This document shows, piece by piece, positions 48,578-57,803 of a stretch of 64,000 bases of DNA. The notes under the pieces are model-generated. The model was given only the letters and a program-made list of their open reading frames with translations. It was not told where the DNA came from and searched no databases. Made by a program: the position numbers and the translations under genes. The DNA comes from an uncultured Faecalibacterium sp. GTDB lineage: Bacteria > Bacillota > Clostridia > Oscillospirales > Ruminococcaceae. The DNA is taken from assembly GCA_934539245.1 (NCBI GenBank), contig CAKTCK010000009.1, positions 5,859-69,858 on the forward strand, given 5' to 3'. Numbering within the stretch: position 1 is the first letter of the stretch; the number at the start of each line of letters is the position of its first letter.

Positions 48578-49744
48578 TTACACCGCTTCGATCAGGGCGA
48601 CTGCGTGGGCGGCGATGCCCAGTCCCTCGCCGGTAAAGCCCAGATGCTCCTCCGTGGTGGCCTTTACGCTTACTGCTTCCACCGGCAGGCCAAAAGCCGC
48701 CGCCAGATTGGCACGCATGGCCGGGATACGGGGTGCAAGCTTGGGGCGCTGGCACAGCAGGGTGGCGTCGATGTTCTCGATACGCCAGCCGTGCTCCTTG
48801 AGGATCTGTGCCACGCGGCAGGCCAGCTTCAGGCTGTCGGCACCGGCATACTCCGGGTCATTGTCCGGGAAATGCTGACCGATATCCCCCAGCGCTGCTG
48901 CGCCCAGCACGGCATCCATCACCGCATGGGTCAGCACGTCTGCATCCGAATGGCCCAGCAGGCCTTTTTCAAAGGGGATCTCCACCCCGCCAAGGATCAG
49001 CTTGCGCTGCTCTACCAAACGATGTACATCATAGCCGTGTCCAATACGCATTTCTGTTTCCTTCCTCTGTGCCGGGCGGGGCAGGTCCTCCCGGGTGGTG
49101 ATCTTCAGGTTTGCATAGTCGCCCTGCGTCAGCTGCACCGGGCGTCCGGTCAGCTCAAACAGGCTGCAATCATCGGTAACAAGGCGGGCGCGCGCGGCGT
49201 CCAGCTCTTCCAGCGCCGCAAGATACGCCGCACGGTCAAAGCACTGGGGGGTCTGCACCGCATATAGGGTGCTGCGGTCCGGGGTCGTCTGCACCACGCA
49301 GTCCGGGGGCACGGTCTTGCCATCGCCCCGGGCGGCGGCCTTGATGGTATCCTTCACCGGCACCGCCGGGGCTGCCGCGCCGCACCGAGCGGCAGCTTCC
49401 AGCACCGCTGTAATGACCGCTGCGCTCACAAAGGGACGGGCGGCATCGTGCACTGCCACAAGTTCTCCGTGCGCGGCCAGCACACCGTTTTTTGCGCTCT
49501 CGGCGCGGGTAGCCCCGCCCTCCACGATCTGCACAGGCTTCGGGCAATCTGCCGCCTGCTGCGCCACAAAATCCCGGTTTTTGCCCGCCACCAGCACAAG
49601 CTCGGTGACCTGCGGGCACTGGGCAAAGGCGCGGATGCTGCGGTGCAGCACCGTTTCGCCCCCCAGATCAAAACTGAGCTTATCAAAACCCATGCGGGTC
49701 GAGGAGCCCGCCGCCACCAATACTGCCGATACAGTTTTTTCCAT
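48578..49744 (-). CDS. ispDF: Bifunctional IspD/IspF (MEP-pathway isoprenoid synthesis)
   Basis: A 388-aa fusion of two non-consecutive MEP-pathway enzymes. Residues 1-225 are IspD ([41 protein letters not shown]), which makes CDP-methylerythritol. Residues about 232-388 are IspF ([38 protein letters not shown] with the metal ligands; [24 protein letters not shown]), the cyclodiphosphate synthase. ATG 49744 has an AGGTGG five bases upstream; a GTG three codons earlier overlaps it. First gene of the long operon. Confidence 0.96.
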   Translation of the reverse strand: MEKTVSAVLVAAGSSTRMGFDKLSFDLGGETVLHRSIRAFAQCPQVTELVLVAGKNRDFVAQQAADCPKPVQIVEGGATRAESAKNGVLAAHGELVAVHDAARPFVSAAVITAVLEAAARCGAAAPAVPVKDTIKAAARGDGKTVPPDCVVQTTPDRSTLYAVQTPQCFDRAAYLAALEELDAARARLVTDDCSLFELTGRPVQLTQGDYANLKITTREDLPRPAQRKETEMRIGHGYDVHRLVEQRKLILGGVEIPFEKGLLGHSDADVLTHAVMDAVLGAAALGDIGQHFPDNDPEYAGADSLKLACRVAQILKEHGWRIENIDATLLCQRPKLAPRIPAMRANLAAAFGLPVEAVSVKATTEEHLGFTGEGLGIAAHAVALIEAV

Positions 49745-49811
49745 CTCTTCCACCTACCCTGCCGCTGTGCCGCGCTGCACGCCCACAGCTGCTTATAATA
49801 AACCATGTTTT

Positions 49812-49840
49812 ATTATAGCGTATCACAGCGCAAACTTCAA
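49812..49840 (-). promoter_or_regulatory. Promoter of the ispDF-cdaA-...-relA operon
   Basis: TTGAAG (49835-49840), 17 bases, TATAAT (49812-49817) on the minus strand, about 62 nt upstream of ispDF. It is the only strong promoter I found ahead of the run down to 35438. Confidence 0.85.
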
Positions 49841-49926
49841 CCAATTTTACACAGCAAAAGTGCATCTGTGCTGCATAAAGTCCTGCGTTCTGTCCTGAAA
49901 TGGCAGTTACCCGGAGCACGCACTTT

Positions 49927-50084
49927 CGCCCTCTCAGGCGCTCCCGCGCCAGCTCCCCCAAAGGGGGAGCCAAGGTTTAAAGCCCATTGCTAAAGTATTA
50001 GCTATAATGTGAAACCTTCCGGCAGTGCTCTTGCCTCTCCCTTTGGGAGAGGTGGCATCGCCGCAGGCGATGACGGAGAGGGCG
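49927..50084. repeat. MITE-like palindromic intergenic repeat (about 158 nt)
   Basis: The ends are related inverted sequences (CGCCCTCTC... at 49927 and ...GAGAGGGCG at 50084). Inside are four further inverted repeats: GCTCCCCC/GGGGGAGC (49952-49970), AAGGTTT/AAACCTT (49973-49979, 50012-50018), CCTCTCCC/GGGAGAGG (50034-50052) and CATCGCC-GCA-GGCGATG (50056-50072). No open frame fits it. It separates the ispDF promoter from the phosphohexomutase terminator. The design suggests a non-autonomous mobile element. Confidence 0.7.
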
Positions 50085-50133
50085 CAGTAAGGCTAGCGCG
50101 CCCTCCCCCTCATCCAGCGCTGCGCACCAATGA

Positions 50134-50171
50134 ACGAAAAAAGGGCTGCTGCACAAAACGTGCAGCAGCCC
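50134..50171 (-). terminator. Phosphohexomutase gene terminator
   Basis: A 12-bp perfect stem GGGCTGCTGCAC/GTGCAGCAGCCC (50143-50154, 50160-50171), then six T's on the minus strand. It has the same core as at 7567-7604. Confidence 0.93.
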
Positions 50172-50192
50172 CGCAGATGCTTTGGGATGTAT

Positions 50193-51875
50193 TTACTTCA
50201 GGATGGGCTCAATGGCAGCAGCCAGAGCGTCCTTCTGTGCCTGTGCTTCGGCCAGATCCTTACCCAGCGTGGTGAAGTAGGTCTTGATCTTCGGCTCGGT
50301 GCCGGAGGGACGCACCACCACGGTAGCGCCGTTTTCCAGCGTGTAGATCAGCACGTTGGCAGCGGGCAGACCGGTCTCTTCCGGCTTCTTGTAGTCGGTC
50401 ACCTTGACCACCTTATGGCCTGCCAGCTCCACAGGGGGCTGGTCGCGCAGCTTCTGCATGATGGAAGCCATCTTCTCCATGCCGGTCAGGCCGGGGAATT
50501 CGAAGCTGTCCACCTTGTTCAGGTAGCGGCCGTACTGAGCGTAGATCTCTTCCAGACGCTGCTTGATGGAGGAGCCGATGCTGCGGTAGTAAGCGGCCAT
50601 CTCGCAGATGAGCATGGAGCCGATGACGGCGTCCTTATCGCGGACGTAGGGGCCAGCCAGATAGCCGTAGCTCTCCTCAAAGCCGAAGATGAAGCGATCG
50701 ACTTCACCGGCAGCCTCGAGGTTGGCGATCTGGTCGCCGATCCACTTGAAGCCTGTCAGCACATTGCGCATCTCCACGCCGTAGTGCTTTGCCACAGCGT
50801 CTGCCAGCGGGGTGGACACGATGGACTTGACTGCCACGGGGTTCTTGGGCATGGTGCCCTTCTCGATGCGGCCTGCGCAGATGTAGTCCAGCAGCAGAAC
50901 GCCCATCTCGTTGCCGGACACCAGCTCATAGCTGCCGTCTGGGCACTTCATGGCAATGCCCACGCGGTCGGCGTCGGGGTCGGTAGCCAGCATCAGGTCG
51001 GCACCGGTCTTGGTGGCCAGCTCCAGACCCAGCTTCAGCGCCTCGAAGATCTCGGGGTTGGGGTAGGAGCAGGTGGTAAAGTAGCCGTTGGGGTACTCCT
51101 GCTCGGGCACGATGGTGATATCAGTAATGCCCATATCGTTGAGCACATGGGTCACGGGCACAAGGCCGGAGCCGTTCAGCGGGCTGTACACCAGCTTCAA
51201 GCCGGCAGTCTTGCACAGACCCGGGCGCACCTGACGTGCTTCAATGGCATCGTACAGAGCTTTTTTGCAGTCATCGCCCACAAAGCGGATCATGCCACTC
51301 TCCACACCCTCGGCAAAGGAGACGTACTTTGCACCGGTGAGCACATCGGTCTTCTGGATCTCGTCGTAGACGATGGCGGCGGCGTCATCGGTCATCTGGC
51401 AGCCGTCCGGGCCATAGGCCTTGTAGCCGTTGTACTTAGCCGGGTTGTGGGAGGCGGTTACCATGATACCGGCGTTGCAGTTATAGTAACGGGTAGCAAA
51501 GCTCAAAGCGGGCACGGGCATCAGGGCGTCATAGATGCGCACCTTGATGCCGTTGGCTGCCAGAACGCCTGCGGCGGTCTTGGCAAAGACATCGCTCTTC
51601 AGGCGGCTGTCGTAGCTGATCGCCACGGTCTGGGTACCGCCCTGGGTCAGCACCCAGTTTGCCAGACCCTGCGTTGCCTGACGGACAACGTAGATGTTCA
51701 TGCGGTTGGTACCGGCGCCCAGCACGCCGCGCAGGCCTGCGGTACCAAACTTCAGCGCCACAGCAAAGCGATCCTTGATCTCATCGTCATTGCCTTCGAC
51801 CTTTGCCAGTTCCGGCTTCAGGTCTGCATCTTCCAGATCCGCTGCCAGCCAGCGCTTGTATTCATCCAGATACAT
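50193..51875 (-). CDS. Phosphoglucomutase/phosphomannomutase family (phospho-sugar mutase)
   Basis: Alpha-D-phosphohexomutase of 560 aa, the PgcA-like long type. Domain 1 opens with FGTAGLRGVLGAGTNRMN and carries the phosphoserine loop TASHNPAKYNGYKAYG. The metal loop DPDADRVGIA, the sugar-binding GFEESYGY and the phosphate-binding domain-4 loop RPSGTEPKIK follow. It interconverts hexose 1- and 6-phosphates, most likely glucose. ATG 51875 is favoured over a GTG three codons upstream. Single-gene unit with consensus promoter and terminator. Confidence 0.95.
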   Translation of the reverse strand: MYLDEYKRWLAADLEDADLKPELAKVEGNDDEIKDRFAVALKFGTAGLRGVLGAGTNRMNIYVVRQATQGLANWVLTQGGTQTVAISYDSRLKSDVFAKTAAGVLAANGIKVRIYDALMPVPALSFATRYYNCNAGIMVTASHNPAKYNGYKAYGPDGCQMTDDAAAIVYDEIQKTDVLTGAKYVSFAEGVESGMIRFVGDDCKKALYDAIEARQVRPGLCKTAGLKLVYSPLNGSGLVPVTHVLNDMGITDITIVPEQEYPNGYFTTCSYPNPEIFEALKLGLELATKTGADLMLATDPDADRVGIAMKCPDGSYELVSGNEMGVLLLDYICAGRIEKGTMPKNPVAVKSIVSTPLADAVAKHYGVEMRNVLTGFKWIGDQIANLEAAGEVDRFIFGFEESYGYLAGPYVRDKDAVIGSMLICEMAAYYRSIGSSIKQRLEEIYAQYGRYLNKVDSFEFPGLTGMEKMASIMQKLRDQPPVELAGHKVVKVTDYKKPEETGLPAANVLIYTLENGATVVVRPSGTEPKIKTYFTTLGKDLAEAQAQKDALAAAIEPILK

Positions 51876-51943
51876 CTTGTACACCTTACCTTTGTTTAAA
51901 ATCTTTTTCCCCGGATCGAAATGGTTTGTATAAACCTACTTAT

Positions 51944-51972
51944 ACTATAAACTCTTGCTCCGCTTATGTCAA
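51944..51972 (-). promoter_or_regulatory. Promoter of the phosphohexomutase gene
   Basis: TTGACA (51967-51972), 17 bases, TATAGT (51944-51949) on the minus strand, about 70 nt before the ATG. Confidence 0.82.
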
Positions 51973-52000
51973 TTGCGTAATATGTCCGAAGTTTATGCCC

Positions 52001-52348
52001 TTAAAACCGGCAAATGACACAAAAAACCGGATTTTCTGCCAGAATCAATGCGTTTTTCGATGTATCCAGCAACTGGTAGGGCTGGTGCACGTCCTCCAGC
52101 ACCTCCAGCCACTGCTCCGGCCCCACGCCGTTTTCGCACAGGTAGCGCAGCAGCACCATCACCCGGCCAAAGCTGTCTGCCGGGGCAAGCACCGTGCTGC
52201 TGCGCACCTTGCCGCCCTGCTCCCGGCGCAGCTGTGTCAGCACCCCCTGCGGGGTGGCTGCGGCGCAGTACACCAGCGTGCAGGCGTGCTGCAAGCCCTC
52301 CAGCTCTGAATAAGTACGGATATACCGGCAGCATTCCCCATTTGTCAT
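52001..52348 (-). CDS. Small hypothetical protein (possibly DUF6514-like)
   Basis: 115 aa, soluble, with a helical segment ADSFGRVMVLLRYLCENGVGP followed by WLEVLEDVHQPYQLLD. This layout recalls small DUF6514 proteins of Clostridia, a tentative match from memory. ATG 52348 has AAAGGAG upstream; 11 codons further upstream is another possible start. It is transcribed divergently from yifB. I cannot assign a function. Confidence 0.6.
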   Translation of the reverse strand: MTNGECCRYIRTYSELEGLQHACTLVYCAAATPQGVLTQLRREQGGKVRSSTVLAPADSFGRVMVLLRYLCENGVGPEQWLEVLEDVHQPYQLLDTSKNALILAENPVFCVICRF

Positions 52349-52374
52349 GATCTCTCGTTCTCCTTTCTGCTGCA

Positions 52375-52403
52375 TTGACAACTTTCCTGTGCTTTACTAT
52401 AAT
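52375..52403 (+). promoter_or_regulatory. yifB promoter
   Basis: Exact TTGACA (52375-52380), 17 bases, exact TATAAT (52398-52403), about 95 nt before the yifB ATG. An ACTATA on the same bases may serve as the -10 of the divergent gene. Confidence 0.88.
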
Positions 52404-52503
52404 GATTTCAAACAGAAAAAACTGTCGAAATATAGCAGATATATCCATTATTTTCCACTTTTGGCATTTTTGACAAACCATGCGCCATGCAGGGAGGGAC
52501 ACC

Positions 52504-54042
52504 ATGTATTCTGTGACCAACAGCTTTGGCCTAAACGGGCTGCGCGGCTTTGCCGTTGCAGTAGAGGCCGATGTTTCCGGCGGGCTGCCCGCGTTTTCCA
52601 TCGTCGGCCTGCCGGACTCTGCCGTGCGGGAAAGCGCCGACCGGGTGCGCGCCGCCATCAAAAACCTTGGCTTCCGCTTCCCGGACCGGCGTATCACCAT
52701 CAACCTCGCCCCTGCCGATGTGCGCAAGACCGGCCCGGTGTACGATCTGCCGCTGCTGCTGGCGCTGCTGACCGCCAGCGGGCAGCTGGAAGAAGTACCC
52801 GCCGATGCTGCCTTTCTGGGCGAGCTTGCGCTGGATGGCAGTCTGCGTCCGGTATCCGGCGTGCTGCCCATGGCGCTTGCCGCTGCCGAGCACGGCATCC
52901 GGGCGCTGTACGTCCCGGCTGAGAACGCCGCCGAAGCAGCCGAAGCCTGTGCCGACACCATGACCGTCTACCCTGCCCACACCGCCCGGGAGGTGGTGGA
53001 GGCGCTGAAGGGCACCCGTCCTCTCTCCCCTGCCGCTGCCATCCCCTTTGACCCGGAGGACGCATGGCAACAGGTGCCGGATTTTGCGGACGTGATGGGG
53101 CAATCGCTGGCACGGCGCGCCATGGTCATTGCGGCCGCAGGCGGACACAATGTGCTTTTAACGGGCGCACCCGGCACCGGCAAATCCATGCTGGCAAAGC
53201 GGCTGCCGGGCATTCTGCCGCCCCTGACCCGAGAGGAAGCGGTGGAAACGACCAAGATCTACTCCATTGCCGGGCAGCTGCCGCAGGGACGCGGATTGAT
53301 CTCTGCCCGCCCCTTCCGCAGCCCGCACCACTCGGCAAGTTCTGCCGCCCTTGCCGGAGGCGGGGCAATGTTCCGCCCGGGCGAATGCAGTCTTGCCAAC
53401 TGCGGCGTGCTGTTTTTGGACGAACTGCCGGAGTTTTCCCGCGAGAGCTTAGAGGTGCTGCGCCAGCCGCTGGAAGACGGTCAGATCACCGTGAGCCGCG
53501 CCGCCGGAAGCGCCACCTACCCCAGCCACTTCCAGCTGGTAGCCGCCATGAACCCCTGTAAATGCGGCTACTACGGTCACCCCACCCGCGCCTGCACCTG
53601 CTCGCCCAGTGCGGTGCGGCAGTACCGCAGCCGGGTGTCCGGCCCGCTTTTGGACCGCATCGACCTTTGCGTGGAGATGGACCCCATCGCCTTTGACGAG
53701 CTGCACACCGCCGCGCCCTCTGAGAGCAGCGCCGAGCTGCGCAAACAGGTACTGGCTGCCCGCGCCATTCAGGCCAAGCGCTACGCCGCGCCGGGCTTTA
53801 AAGGGGTGCACTGCAACGCCCAGCTGAACGCCGGGCAGGTGCGGCGCATCTGCCGCATGACCCCCGGTGCCGAGCAGCTGCTGCGCAGTTCCTACGATGC
53901 ACTGGGGCTTTCTGCCCGGGCACACGACCGCATTTTGCGGGTGGCCCGCACCGTGGCCGACCTTGCGGGCAAGACCCTGCTGGACGAAGATTCCCTGCTG
54001 GAAGCGCTGCAATACCGGGCGCAGGAGAAATTGGACGGGTAA
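52504..54042 (+). CDS. yifB: YifB family Mg-chelatase-like AAA ATPase
   Basis: 512 aa (ComM/YifB group). The N-terminal Lon-like domain (AVEADVSGGLPAFSIVGLPD) is followed by an AAA+ module with Walker A GAPGTGKSML, FRSPHHSASSAALAGGG, Walker B VLFLDELPEF and the zinc-like NPCKCGYYG...CTCSPS. A C-terminal Mg-chelatase domain (RAHDRILRVARTVADLA) ends it. ComM relatives drive branch migration during natural transformation; a role in recombination is inferred. ATG 52504 follows GGGAGGG. Confidence 0.93.
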   Translation: MYSVTNSFGLNGLRGFAVAVEADVSGGLPAFSIVGLPDSAVRESADRVRAAIKNLGFRFPDRRITINLAPADVRKTGPVYDLPLLLALLTASGQLEEVPADAAFLGELALDGSLRPVSGVLPMALAAAEHGIRALYVPAENAAEAAEACADTMTVYPAHTAREVVEALKGTRPLSPAAAIPFDPEDAWQQVPDFADVMGQSLARRAMVIAAAGGHNVLLTGAPGTGKSMLAKRLPGILPPLTREEAVETTKIYSIAGQLPQGRGLISARPFRSPHHSASSAALAGGGAMFRPGECSLANCGVLFLDELPEFSRESLEVLRQPLEDGQITVSRAAGSATYPSHFQLVAAMNPCKCGYYGHPTRACTCSPSAVRQYRSRVSGPLLDRIDLCVEMDPIAFDELHTAAPSESSAELRKQVLAARAIQAKRYAAPGFKGVHCNAQLNAGQVRRICRMTPGAEQLLRSSYDALGLSARAHDRILRVARTVADLAGKTLLDEDSLLEALQYRAQEKLDG

Positions 54043-54091
54043 TGCGGCATATCAACGGGTTGCATTTTCTCTTTTCCGGTGCCGCCCGGTG

Positions 54092-54100
54092 TGGTATACT
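54092..54100 (+). promoter_or_regulatory. Extended -10 promoter of the GNAT gene
   Basis: TGG-TATACT about 40 nt before the GNAT ATG, with a weak -35. Confidence 0.5.
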
Positions 54101-54140
54101 GGAAATGCAAAAACCAGAAAATGGAAGGGGTAAAGTACAA

Positions 54141-54611
54141 ATGAACATTCGTAAAGCCGAAGAAAAAGACATTCCAAGACTGCTGGCGTTGCTGGGGCAG
54201 GTGCTGCAAATTCATGCAGAGATACGCCCGGATATTTTTATTCCCGGCACCACAAAATACACTGTCTGTGAGCTGGCAGAGCTTTTGAAACAGGAGGATA
54301 AGCCCATCTACGTTGCCGTGAACGAGGACGATGTGTGCATGGGCTATGCCTTCTGTCAGCTGAAGGAGCAGCCTTTTTCCACCAACATGGTGCCCTTCAA
54401 GTCGCTGTTCATCGATGACCTTTGCGTTGACAAGCAGACGCGCGGACAGCACATTGGGGAAAGCCTGTTTGAATATGTAAAGCAGCAGGCAAAAGCGCTG
54501 GGCTGCTACGAGGTGACCCTGAACGTCTGGGCGGGAAACACTTCGGCAGAGCACTTTTATGAAAAGATGGGTATGAAAACCAAGGAGCGGCAGATGGAGT
54601 ATATCCTGTAA
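54141..54611 (+). CDS. GNAT family N-acetyltransferase
   Basis: 156 aa. The GNAT pattern: MNIRKAEEKDIPRLLALLGQV at the N-terminus, FIDDLCVDKQTRGQHIGESLFEY with the acetyl-CoA pyrophosphate loop (RGQHIG), and the C-terminal NTSAEHFYEKMGMK. The substrate (amine, peptide or protein N-terminus) is unknown. It is preceded by an extended -10, so it need not depend on yifB. The chosen ATG gives the standard family start. Confidence 0.9.
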   Translation: MNIRKAEEKDIPRLLALLGQVLQIHAEIRPDIFIPGTTKYTVCELAELLKQEDKPIYVAVNEDDVCMGYAFCQLKEQPFSTNMVPFKSLFIDDLCVDKQTRGQHIGESLFEYVKQQAKALGCYEVTLNVWAGNTSAEHFYEKMGMKTKERQMEYIL

Positions 54612-54665
54612 CTCGGACGAAAACGCTGTTGCTGCTTTGGTATTCAAAACGCAAACTGCTATAAA

Positions 54666-54717
54666 AAACAAACTTCCCTGAAGGAACTTTTTCATGGTTC
54701 TTTCAGGGAAGTTGTTT
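54666..54717. terminator. Bidirectional terminator between GNAT and GtrA genes
   Basis: A long stem, AACTTCCCTGAAGGAAC-type arms (about 54671-54687 with 54696-54713), is flanked by A's on the left and T's on the right. It can serve both convergent genes. Confidence 0.88.
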
Positions 54718-54753
54718 TGAAAGAGAAAAAAATGAAGAAAAGAAGATTGCTTG

Positions 54754-55308
54754 TTATTTAGCTGCTTTTTCGCCCTCCGGGAAGATAATCTTATTCACAA
54801 AGAAGAAGATGACCATGGAGATGCCGCCGTTGAGCACGGTAGTGCCGATGTTGTAAATAAAGTCCGGCACCAGCAGGCCTGCCACCGCCACCCAGATGCA
54901 GTTGATGGAGTTGACGATGCAGGTGATGATGCAGAACGCCAGCAGATACCAGCCGATCTGTTTTGCCAGATTGCCCTTGCTGCGGAACACAAAATTGCGC
55001 TGGATGGGGAAATTGATGCACTCGCCGATGACCATGGCGATCATGTAGGCGCAGAAGTAGGGCAGACCGCCGTGGGCGGCATCGTAGCCGAGGATGTTCC
55101 ACTTGAAGGTCTCGCCGAACAGGGTGATGTCGATGCCCGGCCAGCCGAAATCCACCACCGGCAGGCTTGCAAAGGCCTTAGGCAGAAATTGCAGCAGCAG
55201 ATACTTGAACACGGTGATGAGGTTGGACACGATGACAAACAACCCGCCCTCGCGCACCCACTTGGCAGCGGCGGGGTGCTTTGCCGCGAAGTTATTCCAG
55301 AAATTCAT
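54754..55308 (-). CDS. GtrA-like family membrane protein
   Basis: 184 aa with four TM helices. The GtrA pattern is visible around IAMVIGECINFPIQRNFVFRS, the conserved N-F-P-x-x-R-x-F-V-F block. GtrA proteins help flip or present lipid-linked sugars for surface glycosylation. It follows the GH3 gene by 15 nt, so it is co-transcribed with glucosidases, an uncommon partner. Confidence 0.9.
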   Translation of the reverse strand: MNFWNNFAAKHPAAAKWVREGGLFVIVSNLITVFKYLLLQFLPKAFASLPVVDFGWPGIDITLFGETFKWNILGYDAAHGGLPYFCAYMIAMVIGECINFPIQRNFVFRSKGNLAKQIGWYLLAFCIITCIVNSINCIWVAVAGLLVPDFIYNIGTTVLNGGISMVIFFFVNKIIFPEGEKAAK

Positions 55309-55323
55309 AGCTTTGTTCCCCTC

Positions 55324-57747
55324 TTATCTGGACTGCTCGTCCAGCTTTGCCTGATAGCGGCTGTTAGCCACAAAGTTCTGCAAAAGGCCCACCAGTGCCC
55401 GCAGGATGCCGATGACCCAGAAGCCCTTTGCTTCCATCACAAGGCCGTCCACAGTCTCCTCGCCAATGATGCCGCCGGTCATCTGCGCCAGACCGCGCAG
55501 CGGCATATTGTACTGGAACAGGATGTTCAGGTTGGGCTTGCCCCGCTTTTCGCCGGAGCGCAGCAGTAGCGTCAGCACTCCGGCAATCAGCCAGCACAGC
55601 GGGCTGCGGCTGTGGTGCAGCTCGCCCAAGGTCATGGTTCGGTCGATGGCAGTTGTTTCCTCCGGCAGCGGACGCCCCAGCAAAGCCTCAAACTCCGCAT
55701 CCGGCACCTCCTGCACATGGGCGGTACGGTAATGTGCAAGGTCTTTGCCTGCATAGGGGTCGGGTGCACCGGTGCCCGGCAGGGTGATTTCGGCGGTCAG
55801 GCGGATGTCCTGCACATTGGCACCCACCAGCAGCTGATAGCTGCCGCCCTCCACCTCCCAGCGGTCGGTGGCCACGTTCCAGTAGCGGAAGGTCTTATCG
55901 TCCAGCGGGATGGTGACCGTTTTGCTCTCCCCTGCCTTGAGGAACACTTTCGTAAAACCCTTCAGCTCTTTTGCAGGGCGGAAAACCGTTGCATCCGGTT
56001 TTGCCACATAGAGCTGTGCAATTTCCGCACCGGCCACGCTGCCGGTGTTGGTGATAGTAAAAGTAACTTTATCTGCATTTACCTTCAAATCGCTGTACGC
56101 AAAGGTGGTGTAGCTCAGGCCGTAGCCGAAGGGATACCGCACCGCCTTGTTGGCGGTCTCGTAGTAGCGGTAGCCAACGTACAGACCCTCCCGGTACTCA
56201 GCGTTCTGCTTTTTACCCGGGAAATACCGGGCGGCGGGAGTGTCCTCGTAACGCAGGGGGATGGTCTCCGCCAGCTTGCCGCAGGGGTTCTGCCAGCCGG
56301 TCAGCACCTCCAGCATGGCGCTGGCACCGGCCTGCCCGCCCAGATAGCCGTGCACCACGGCCTTGCATTGCTCCACCCAGTCAGTCTCGATGACGCTGCC
56401 CGCGCTGACCACTGCCACCACGTTGGGGTTGGCTGCGGTGACAGCATCCAGCAGCTGCTTTTGCACCGCCGGGATGCCGATGTGGGTGCGGTCGAGACCC
56501 TCGCTCTCGCTGGATTCGTCCAGACCGATGCACAGGATGACCACATCTGCCATCCTTGCCTGCGAGACGGCCTCGTCCAGATAGGCTTTATTGGGCTTGC
56601 CGCTGCGCTCGTAACCGGCGCAGTAGCCGACCATGTCCAACTCTGCCGCTTCCATGGCGTCCTTCAGGCTGTCCACCCGGGTGGGGTTCACCATGCTGGA
56701 GCCTGCACCCTGATACCGGGGCGTCAGGGCAAAATCACCGATAAGGGCTACTTTTTTGCCGTGCTTCAGGGGCAGGATGCCGCCCTCGTTTTTCAGCAGA
56801 ACGATGCTCTCCGCAGCCGCCCGTTGGGCTAATTCGTGATGCGCTTTTTCGTCAAAGCTGCGGGGCGCTTTTTCCATGGCTGCGGTGGTGGAAAGCACCA
56901 AGTCCAGCAGCTCGTCCACCCGCAGGTCGATCTCCTGCTCGGTCAGGCTGCCCTCGGCCACGGCCTTCAGCAGCTTGCGTGCCCCGCCCAGACCCGGGGA
57001 GGGCATTTCCAGCGTAGAGCCGTTCTTCACGCCCTCCACATGGTCGTTGGAGCCGCCCCAGTCGGTGACAACGGCGCCATCAAAGCCCCACTCCTTGCGC
57101 AGGATATCCACCAGCAGATGGCGGTTCTCGTTGGCGTAGATATCATTCACCTTGTTGTAGGCAGACATGATGGACTTGGGGTGCGCCTCCTTGACTACGA
57201 TCTCAAAGGCGGTGAGGTACAGCTCCCGCAGGGTGCGCTCGTCCAGCACCGAGTTGCTTGCCATGCGGCGCAGCTCCTGACTGTTTACGGCAAAATGCTT
57301 GGGACAGGCAGCAATGCCGTTTTCCTGAATGCCCCGGACGTAGGCGGCGGCCATCTTGCCGGAAAGGTAGGGGTCCTCGGAGAAATACTCAAAGCTGCGT
57401 CCGCACAGGGGGCTGCGCTTCACGTTCAGGCCCGGGCCCAGCAGTACATTTACCCGGTTCGCGGCGGTCTCCTCGCCCAGTGCCCGGCCTACTTCTTCGC
57501 CCAGCGCCGGGTCCCAGCTGTTTGCCATGGTGGCAGCGGTTGGGAAACAGGTGGCGGGTACACTGGGGTTCAGACCCAGATGGTCGGCCGCGCCCGCCTG
57601 CTTGCGCAGACCGTTGGGGCCGTCCGACAGCCAGATAGCGGGCACGCCCTGCTTGGGGTAGTCCTGCGTCTGCCATGTGTTTTTACCGGACAGCAGGGCA
57701 CATTTTTGTTCAAGGGAAAGTTTTTGGAGAATTTCAGGGTGTTTCAT
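55324..57747 (-). CDS. Glycoside hydrolase family 3 beta-glucosidase-like, cytoplasmic
   Basis: 807 aa without signal peptide. GH3 N-domain (about 1-290) with the substrate-contact AIWLSDGPNGLRKQ, KHFAVNSQE (K150/H151) and catalytic nucleophile D229 in GAVVTDWGGSND. The C-domain (about 315-540) starts ESIVLLKNEGGILPL. A PA14-less fibronectin-like domain (GYGLSYTTFAYSDL...; about 560-670) follows, then an about 130-residue extension ending in hydrophobic helices. It probably cleaves beta-glucosides imported into the cell. Overlapping promoters were not seen; it lies 56 nt after the second GH3 gene. Confidence 0.93.
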   Translation of the reverse strand: MKHPEILQKLSLEQKCALLSGKNTWQTQDYPKQGVPAIWLSDGPNGLRKQAGAADHLGLNPSVPATCFPTAATMANSWDPALGEEVGRALGEETAANRVNVLLGPGLNVKRSPLCGRSFEYFSEDPYLSGKMAAAYVRGIQENGIAACPKHFAVNSQELRRMASNSVLDERTLRELYLTAFEIVVKEAHPKSIMSAYNKVNDIYANENRHLLVDILRKEWGFDGAVVTDWGGSNDHVEGVKNGSTLEMPSPGLGGARKLLKAVAEGSLTEQEIDLRVDELLDLVLSTTAAMEKAPRSFDEKAHHELAQRAAAESIVLLKNEGGILPLKHGKKVALIGDFALTPRYQGAGSSMVNPTRVDSLKDAMEAAELDMVGYCAGYERSGKPNKAYLDEAVSQARMADVVILCIGLDESSESEGLDRTHIGIPAVQKQLLDAVTAANPNVVAVVSAGSVIETDWVEQCKAVVHGYLGGQAGASAMLEVLTGWQNPCGKLAETIPLRYEDTPAARYFPGKKQNAEYREGLYVGYRYYETANKAVRYPFGYGLSYTTFAYSDLKVNADKVTFTITNTGSVAGAEIAQLYVAKPDATVFRPAKELKGFTKVFLKAGESKTVTIPLDDKTFRYWNVATDRWEVEGGSYQLLVGANVQDIRLTAEITLPGTGAPDPYAGKDLAHYRTAHVQEVPDAEFEALLGRPLPEETTAIDRTMTLGELHHSRSPLCWLIAGVLTLLLRSGEKRGKPNLNILFQYNMPLRGLAQMTGGIIGEETVDGLVMEAKGFWVIGILRALVGLLQNFVANSRYQAKLDEQSR

Positions 57748-57761
57748 AGCGTCTCCTCATA

Positions 57762-57795
57762 TAAAACGGGCGGCGGTGCGGGTGCACCACCGCCC
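57762..57795 (-). terminator. Terminator-like hairpin between the GH3 genes
   Basis: A 12-bp stem GGGCGGTGGTGC/GCACCGCCGCCC (57768-57779, 57784-57795; one G-U), followed by GTTTTAT on the minus strand. It probably reduces downstream GH3 transcription or protects the upstream mRNA end. Confidence 0.7.
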
Positions 57796-57803
57796 ATAGG
57801 CCA

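Noticed and set aside
49905..50110. Serial short palindromes considered as a CRISPR fragment
   Set aside because: No direct repeats with regular spacers; the structure is inverted repeats of a single element.
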